Part shown: in pieces, positions 59,780 through 64,000 of the stretch
How the letters are laid out: every line of letters begins with the position of its first letter
Numbering within the stretch: position 1 is the stretch's first letter
Source: Rhodococcus koreensis
GTDB lineage: Bacteria > Actinomycetota > Actinomycetes > Mycobacteriales > Mycobacteriaceae
Assembly: GCF_900105905.1 (NCBI RefSeq)
Contig: NZ_FNSV01000005.1
Span: 6,262,001 to 6,326,000 of the forward strand
Length of the DNA stretch: 64,000 nucleotides
Direction of reading: 5' to 3'
The notes under the pieces: model-generated
The model's database searches: none
What the model was told of the DNA's origin: nothing
The model's input: only the letters and a program-made list of their open reading frames with translations
Translations under genes and position numbers: made by a program

Positions 59780-60754
59780 GTGAAGCTCTCGATTCTGGAC
59801 CGGTCCCGCACGCGCCGCGGTGCGCCCGACTCTGCCGCGCTGACCGGGACGATCGAGCGGGCGGTGCACGCCGAACACCTCGGATTCGAGCGGTTCTGGG
59901 TGGCCGAGCACCACGCCGTGCCGGGCATCGCGAGCGGGTCGCCGCCCGTGCTGCTCGCGGCCCTCGGCGCCCGCACCAGCCGGATCCGGTTGGGCTCGGG
60001 TGGTGTGATGTTGCCGAACCACCAGCCGCTGGTGGTGGCCGAACAATTCCTGATGCTCGAGGCCGTGTACCCGGGCCGCATCGACCTGGGGGTCGGGCGG
60101 TCCCTGGGATTCACCAAGCCGGTGCGGGAGGCGCTGCGACGCGACCGCAACGCCCCCGACACGTTCGCGGACGACCTCGACGAGGTGCGGAACTACCTCG
60201 AGGGCAAGGGCACCGTGACGGCCCGGCCCCAGGTGGCGAGCCCCCCGTCGATGTTCGTTCTCGCGACTCGCCGCGGACTCGACTTCGCCGCGAAGGCGGG
60301 TCTGCCGGTGGTGGTCGGCGGGCCGATCCTTCAAGGGTCGGGCGCGCGCGTCCCGGAACTCGACCGGTACCGCGACAGCTTCGTCCCATCCGCCGTTCAC
60401 CGGGCCCCGTACGTGATGATCTCGCTCGAGGTCATGATCGCCGAGAACGACGACCGGGCCCGTGAACTGCTGCTCCCGGAGGCGTGGGCGCTGGCGCAAT
60501 CGAGCCGGACCGGCGAATTTCCGCCGCTTGAATCGGTCGCGGACATACGCACTCAGCCCTGGACCCCGCGGCTGCGCGAACAGGTCGACGCCACGATCGC
60601 GTCGTCGATCCACGGCGACGCCGAGCAGGTGAAGGTCGCGCTCGACGCGCTGAGGGCGCGCACCGGCGCTGACGAACTCCTGGCCTCGACGTCCACGTTC
60701 GACCGGGACGCGCTGTTCGAATCCGATCGGCTGTTGTCACTCCTGGACGTGTGA
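59780..60754 (+). CDS. Luciferase-like (LLM) flavin oxidoreductase
   Basis: 324 residues. The GTG at 59780 directly follows GGAG, so the true start may differ slightly. LLM barrel with KLSILDRSRT opening, RFWVAEHHAVPGIASGSPPVLLAAL, IRLGSGGVMLPNHQPLVVAEQF and GRIDLGVGRS. It belongs to the same superfamily as the LimB-like protein at 10535 but to the shorter MsnO8-like group. The 120-bp divergent gap to nos contains a CCGCC/GGCGG hairpin (59750-59769) just before the start. The substrate is unknown. Confidence 0.87.
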   Translation: MKLSILDRSRTRRGAPDSAALTGTIERAVHAEHLGFERFWVAEHHAVPGIASGSPPVLLAALGARTSRIRLGSGGVMLPNHQPLVVAEQFLMLEAVYPGRIDLGVGRSLGFTKPVREALRRDRNAPDTFADDLDEVRNYLEGKGTVTARPQVASPPSMFVLATRRGLDFAAKAGLPVVVGGPILQGSGARVPELDRYRDSFVPSAVHRAPYVMISLEVMIAENDDRARELLLPEAWALAQSSRTGEFPPLESVADIRTQPWTPRLREQVDATIASSIHGDAEQVKVALDALRARTGADELLASTSTFDRDALFESDRLLSLLDV

Positions 60755-60784
60755 CCCGCACGGCACACAACAGTTGCCGCAAGC

Positions 60785-60825
60785 CTTGCGCAAGTCTTGA
60801 CAATCTTGCGCAAGCGGGTGAATAG
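60785..60825 (+). promoter_or_regulatory. LacI-type promoter with two operators
   Basis: CTTGCGCAAG occurs twice, 60785-60794 and 60805-60814, exactly 20 bp apart. TTGACA (60797-60802) and GAATAG (60820-60825), 17 bp apart, form the promoter. One operator is upstream of the -35 box and the other inside the spacer, so the LacI protein encoded 53 bp further on would block its own operon. Confidence 0.75.
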
Positions 60826-60866
60826 TGTGTGTCGGCAGTCACAACGAACAGCGAGGCGGTAGCACA

Positions 60867-61883
60867 GTGGCACCCACCTTGACCGAGGTCGCTCAACGCG
60901 CAGGGGTATCCCTGTCCACCGCATCGCGGGCGTTCAGTGCCCCGGACCGGATCGGACCGGACACTCTCGCGCGGATCATCGCGGTCGCCGACGAGATCGG
61001 CTACCGGGCGGCGTCGCCGACACGCAATGACGCCGTGAGGCCGACGGCGACCACCGTCGCTGTCGTGGTGCCCGACATTGCGCACACGGTGTTCGCGAGT
61101 TTCGTGAAGGCGGCGCAGGCTCAGGGGTGGCACCGGCGGCAGACCGTGCTCCTCACCGACACGGACGGCAGCGCGGATCGTGAGCGCGAGGTCCTCGGCG
61201 AATTGCAGGGTCGTGTCGACGCACTCGTCGTCTGCGCGCCGCGACTGCCCGCGTCCGACATCGTGCAGCTTGCCGGCGACACCCCACTGGTGCTCGTCAA
61301 CCGGTCTTCGCCCGAATGCGATTGCATCGTGGCGGATTCCGAGGACGGTCTTCGTCAGACCATCGACTACCTCGTTGCCCTCGGGCACGAACACCTCGCC
61401 TACGTTCAGGGCTCGCCGCAGTCCTGGTCGAATCAGCGCCGCGTCGCCGCGGTCGAGGAATTCTGCAAGTCCCGCGATGTGCAGCTGAGCCTGCTCGGAT
61501 GGCAGCAGGAGACCCTCGCGGGTGGTCATGCCGCGGCCGCGAGCGTGATCGCGACCGGTGCGAGTGCCGTGATCACACACAACGATCCGATGGCGATCGG
61601 TGTGATGAACGGCGTCCGCGCAATGGGCTTTTCGGTTCCGGACGACCTGAGCGTCGTCGGCATCGACGACTCACCGCTGGCCGAGCTCGCCAACCCCGCG
61701 CTCACGAGTGTCAACGTGCCCATGGCGAGAGCCGGCGTGCTGAGTCTCGACCTGGTGTACCAGCGCGCCGGCGAACCGGATTCCGACGTCCGCGAAGTTC
61801 ACCTCCCCACACAACTTGTCGTCCGTGCGTCGGCCGGACCGGCGCACGATCGGGTGTTTCGCCCCGGAAAAGAGAGCCGCTAG
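60867..61883 (+). CDS. LacI-family transcriptional regulator
   Basis: 338 residues from the GTG at 60867, with GAGG upstream. LacI headpiece: TLTEVAQRAGVSLSTASRAFS at the N terminus, with hinge near 55-65. The sugar-binding domain shows VAVVVPDIAHTVFASFVKA, LVVCAPRLP, HLAYVQGSP, ITHNDPMAIGVMNGVRAMG and SVVGIDDSPLAELANPALT. It is first in an operon with a hydroxyacid dehydrogenase and a ManD-type dehydratase. The inducer is likely a sugar acid such as mannonate or gluconate, or a derivative. Confidence 0.92.
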   Translation: MAPTLTEVAQRAGVSLSTASRAFSAPDRIGPDTLARIIAVADEIGYRAASPTRNDAVRPTATTVAVVVPDIAHTVFASFVKAAQAQGWHRRQTVLLTDTDGSADREREVLGELQGRVDALVVCAPRLPASDIVQLAGDTPLVLVNRSSPECDCIVADSEDGLRQTIDYLVALGHEHLAYVQGSPQSWSNQRRVAAVEEFCKSRDVQLSLLGWQQETLAGGHAAAASVIATGASAVITHNDPMAIGVMNGVRAMGFSVPDDLSVVGIDDSPLAELANPALTSVNVPMARAGVLSLDLVYQRAGEPDSDVREVHLPTQLVVRASAGPAHDRVFRPGKESR

Positions 61884-62888
61884 ATGAAAATCGTTGTTGC
61901 CGACAGTAATCTGATCCCACACCGGGCGCGGTTCGATGCCGCGGTTCCCACAGGATCGCAACTGTCCTGGCACGGCAGCTTCGACGAGGCTGCCCTGATC
62001 GAAGATCTGCGTGACGCCGACGTGTATGTCGGGGGAAAGTTCACGCCGTCGATGGCGTCGTCCGCGACCACGCTGCGGCTCGTGCACGTCGCCGGCGCCG
62101 GGACAGACAATATCTCGTTCGGCGCCCTGGCCCCCGACGTGCTGGTGGCGAACACCTTCCACCACGAGAAGTCGATCGCGGAATACGTCGTGGCGGCCGC
62201 AGTGATGCTTCGGCGCGGCTTCGTCGCCCAGGACGCGGCCCTGCGGCGCGGGGTGTGGGCGACGTCGGTCTACGACGACCGCCTCACACAGTCGAATTCA
62301 CTGCAGGGTGCGCGGGTGGGTTTCGTGGGTTTCGGCCACATCGGCAACGCCGCGTGGAATCTGTTCCGGGCATTCGGCGCGACAGGAGCGGCCGTGACCG
62401 GCCGCGGCAACGTCGATGCGACGGGTGAGGGGTTGGACTGGGCGGCCGACGTGTCCCAGCTCGGGCGTCTCCTCGCCGAATCCGATGTCGTCGTGGTGTC
62501 CGCACCGCTCGACGACCGGACGCGGGGCATGATCGGCGCCGACGAATTGCGTGCGCTGGGCAGCGACGGTGTGCTGGTCAACGTGGGCCGCGGGCCTCTC
62601 GTCCAGGAGCAGGCACTGTTCGACGCGCTGTCCTCGTCGACCATCGCGGCTGCGGCCATCGACGTCTGGTACGACTATCCCGGAGCCGACGGTCGAGGTG
62701 CGCCCAGTGCCCTCCCGTTCTCCGAACTCCCCAACATCATGATGACGCCGCATTCTTCCGGGGTGTCGCGGCAGACGTTTCTCGGCCGCGTCGACGACAT
62801 CACCGACAACATCACCCGACTCGCACGCGGGGAGCAGTTGCGCAACGTCGTTGCTCCCGCGGTCGGAGCGAAAGGATCACGGGCATGA
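61884..62888 (+). CDS. D-isomer 2-hydroxyacid dehydrogenase
   Basis: 334 residues; the ATG at 61884 directly follows the LacI stop. The NAD-binding domain has GFVGFGHIGNAAWNLFRAFG, the catalytic Arg lies in VLVNVGRGPLV, and the later His in MMTPHSSGVS completes the pair with the acidic residue between. It reduces a 2-keto acid or oxidises a 2-hydroxy acid, here probably part of sugar-acid catabolism. It overlaps the next gene as ATGA (62885-62888). Confidence 0.9.
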   Translation: MKIVVADSNLIPHRARFDAAVPTGSQLSWHGSFDEAALIEDLRDADVYVGGKFTPSMASSATTLRLVHVAGAGTDNISFGALAPDVLVANTFHHEKSIAEYVVAAAVMLRRGFVAQDAALRRGVWATSVYDDRLTQSNSLQGARVGFVGFGHIGNAAWNLFRAFGATGAAVTGRGNVDATGEGLDWAADVSQLGRLLAESDVVVVSAPLDDRTRGMIGADELRALGSDGVLVNVGRGPLVQEQALFDALSSSTIAAAAIDVWYDYPGADGRGAPSALPFSELPNIMMTPHSSGVSRQTFLGRVDDITDNITRLARGEQLRNVVAPAVGAKGSRA

Positions 62889-64000
62889 CCGACAAGATCA
62901 TCTCCGCGGACGTGCTGGTCTGCAGCCCCACCCGCAACTTCGTCACCCTGAAGATCACCACCGCCGACGGCGTCGTCGGTTACGGTGACGCGACACTGAA
63001 CGGCCGCGAACTGTCCGTCGCGTCGTATCTGCGAGACCACGTCGCGCCCTTGCTGATCGGACGGGACGCGACGCGGATCGAGGACACCTGGCAGTACCTC
63101 TACCGTGGGGTGTACTGGCGCCGCGGGCCGGTCACGATGGCCGCGATCGGCGCGGTCGACGTGGCGCTCTGGGACATCAAGGGCAAGACGCTCGGCCAGC
63201 CCGTCTACCAGTTGCTCGGCGGTGCCGTGCGTGACCGCGTCCTGTCGTACACCCACGCCACCGGGTGGGACGTGCCCGCGCTGCTCGACTCCGTCGACGC
63301 CAAGCGGGAGAAGGGCTTTCAGGCGATTCGTGTGCAGTCCGGGGTGCCCGGACTCGATTCGGTCTACGGTGTGCACAAGGGGGCTGCGGGATACGAGCCC
63401 GCGAGCCGCGGCGCACTCCCGGTCGAAGAGGTATGGGACACGGACGCCTACCTCAATCATGTGCCCGGGGTCCTCGCGGCGGTCCGGGACCATGTCGGCC
63501 CCGACCTCAAGTTGCTGCACGACGCCCACCATCGACTCACCCCGCAGCAGGCCGCGCGGCTCGGCAAATCGCTCGAGCCGGTGAATCTGTTCTGGCTCGA
63601 GGACGTCACGCCGGCAGAGAACCAGGACGCGTTGCGTCTGGTGCGCAACCACACCACGACGCCGCTGGCGATCGGCGAGGTCTTCAACACGATCTGGGAT
63701 TGCCAGCACCTGATCACCGAACAACTGATCGACTTCATTCGCGTGGCGATCGTCCACGCCGGCGGAATCAGCCACGTCCGCAAAATATTTGCGCTCGCCG
63801 AGGTGTATCAGGTGCGAGGCGGACCGCACGGGCCGTCGGACGTCTCGCCGATCTCCCTGGGCGCGAGCCTGCATCTCGGACTGGCGACGCCGAACTTCGG
63901 AATTCAGGAATACATGGGCTACGACCCGCTCGTCAGTGAGGTCTTCCCGCACGCGTGGTCGTTCGCGGACGGCCATCTCACCCCGGGTGACGCACCGGGT
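62885..64000 (+). CDS. ManD/RspA-type sugar-acid dehydratase, 3' cut by window end
   Basis: The frame opens at 62885 (ATGA overlap with the previous gene) and stays open for 372 codons to the edge; about 30 residues are missing relative to the usual 400. Enolase-superfamily fold: YWRRGPVTMAAIGAVDVALWDIKGK, then metal ligands Asp in LLHDAHHRL, Glu in FWLEDVTPAE and Glu in LAIGEVFNT, and the late His of RGGPHGPSDVSP. This is the D-mannonate/D-gluconate dehydratase (ManD) subgroup of mandelate-racemase-like enzymes, which forms 2-keto-3-deoxy acids. Some members have very low activity, so the substrate should not be assumed. Confidence 0.9.
   Translation, partial: MTDKIISADVLVCSPTRNFVTLKITTADGVVGYGDATLNGRELSVASYLRDHVAPLLIGRDATRIEDTWQYLYRGVYWRRGPVTMAAIGAVDVALWDIKGKTLGQPVYQLLGGAVRDRVLSYTHATGWDVPALLDSVDAKREKGFQAIRVQSGVPGLDSVYGVHKGAAGYEPASRGALPVEEVWDTDAYLNHVPGVLAAVRDHVGPDLKLLHDAHHRLTPQQAARLGKSLEPVNLFWLEDVTPAENQDALRLVRNHTTTPLAIGEVFNTIWDCQHLITEQLIDFIRVAIVHAGGISHVRKIFALAEVYQVRGGPHGPSDVSPISLGASLHLGLATPNFGIQEYMGYDPLVSEVFPHAWSFADGHLTPGDAPG

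Noticed and set aside
59660..60613. N-terminal extension of the nitric oxide synthase frame (700 codons)
   Set aside because: The extension is antisense to the LLM gene and not protein-like; a GGAGG site supports the ATG at 59657-59659.
62675..63976. 433-codon open frame on the minus strand
   Set aside because: Shadow of the ManD-type gene, which has all metal ligands on the plus strand.
1..64000. Mobile elements, CRISPR arrays, tRNA genes
   Set aside because: No transposase, integrase, repeat-spacer pattern or tRNA-like fold was recognised while reading; short tRNA genes could be missed by eye.

Overview
The window is GC-rich, densely coded DNA of a mycolic-acid actinomycete, most likely Rhodococcus or a close relative. 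This rests on a complete yrbE-mce-mas-mceG lipid-import operon, three mycofactocin-type SDR dehydrogenases, actinobacterial regulators and GTG starts behind AGGAG-type ribosome sites. No tRNA, rRNA, CRISPR array, phage gene or transposase was seen. All family calls come from reading the translations and from memory of the families; no database search was run.

Layout. (1) 0-16 kb, mostly plus strand: a catabolic island resembling monocyclic monoterpene (limonene/carveol) breakdown. It has mycofactocin-type SDRs, a CaiB-type CoA-transferase, a two-component system, a GDXG-type lactone hydrolase/esterase, an aldehyde dehydrogenase, a Baeyer-Villiger monooxygenase broken by a frameshift, a LimB-like luciferase-family monooxygenase, a flavin reductase and a degenerate RibBA-like protein. 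(2) 16-26.5 kb: a three-component Rieske ring-hydroxylating dioxygenase operon (reductase, small ORF, alpha, beta, ferredoxin, diol dehydrogenase), then an MFS transporter, a meta-cleavage-type hydrolase, an amidohydrolase-type decarboxylase, an IclR regulator and a class III extradiol dioxygenase. Gene order resembles the p-cumate (cmt) pathway. Three copies of one 17-bp palindrome stand before its transcription units and define a probable IclR regulon. (3) 26.6-32.3 kb: two tandem GAF-LuxR regulators, an acyl-CoA ligase and a second aldehyde dehydrogenase.

(4) 32.4-43.3 kb, minus strand: yrbEA-yrbEB-mceABCDEF-mas-mas-mceG with its own ATPase. mceA carries a frameshift and yrbEA seems to lack about 15 internal residues. 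(5) 43.3-52.7 kb: a zinc alcohol dehydrogenase, an SLT-NlpC/P60 peptidoglycan hydrolase, then a P450, [2Fe-2S] ferredoxin, atypical SDR and acyl-CoA dehydrogenase operon with a clear promoter/operator, a MarR regulator, a quinone-reductase-like MDR protein and the wreck of a secretory lipase gene. (6) 52.7-64 kb: general functions: an FAD oxidase, a lipoprotein L,D-transpeptidase, a MarR-MFS efflux pair with a probably leaderless mRNA, a TetR gene, a truncated hemoglobin whose 3' end overlaps that of a bacterial nitric oxide synthase, a luciferase-family oxidoreductase, and a LacI-controlled sugar-acid operon ending in a ManD-type dehydratase cut by the window edge.

Working model (inference): the first 50 kb is a terpenoid/aromatic utilisation region. 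Mce proteins or the MFS carrier bring in hydrophobic substrates. P450, alcohol and aldehyde dehydrogenases oxidise side chains, the Rieske/extradiol branch opens aromatic rings, and the BVMO/LimB/lactone hydrolase branch opens alicyclic rings. CoA-transferase, CoA-ligase and acyl-CoA dehydrogenase pass the products to beta-oxidation. The two frameshifts could be real decay or assembly errors and should be resolved first.
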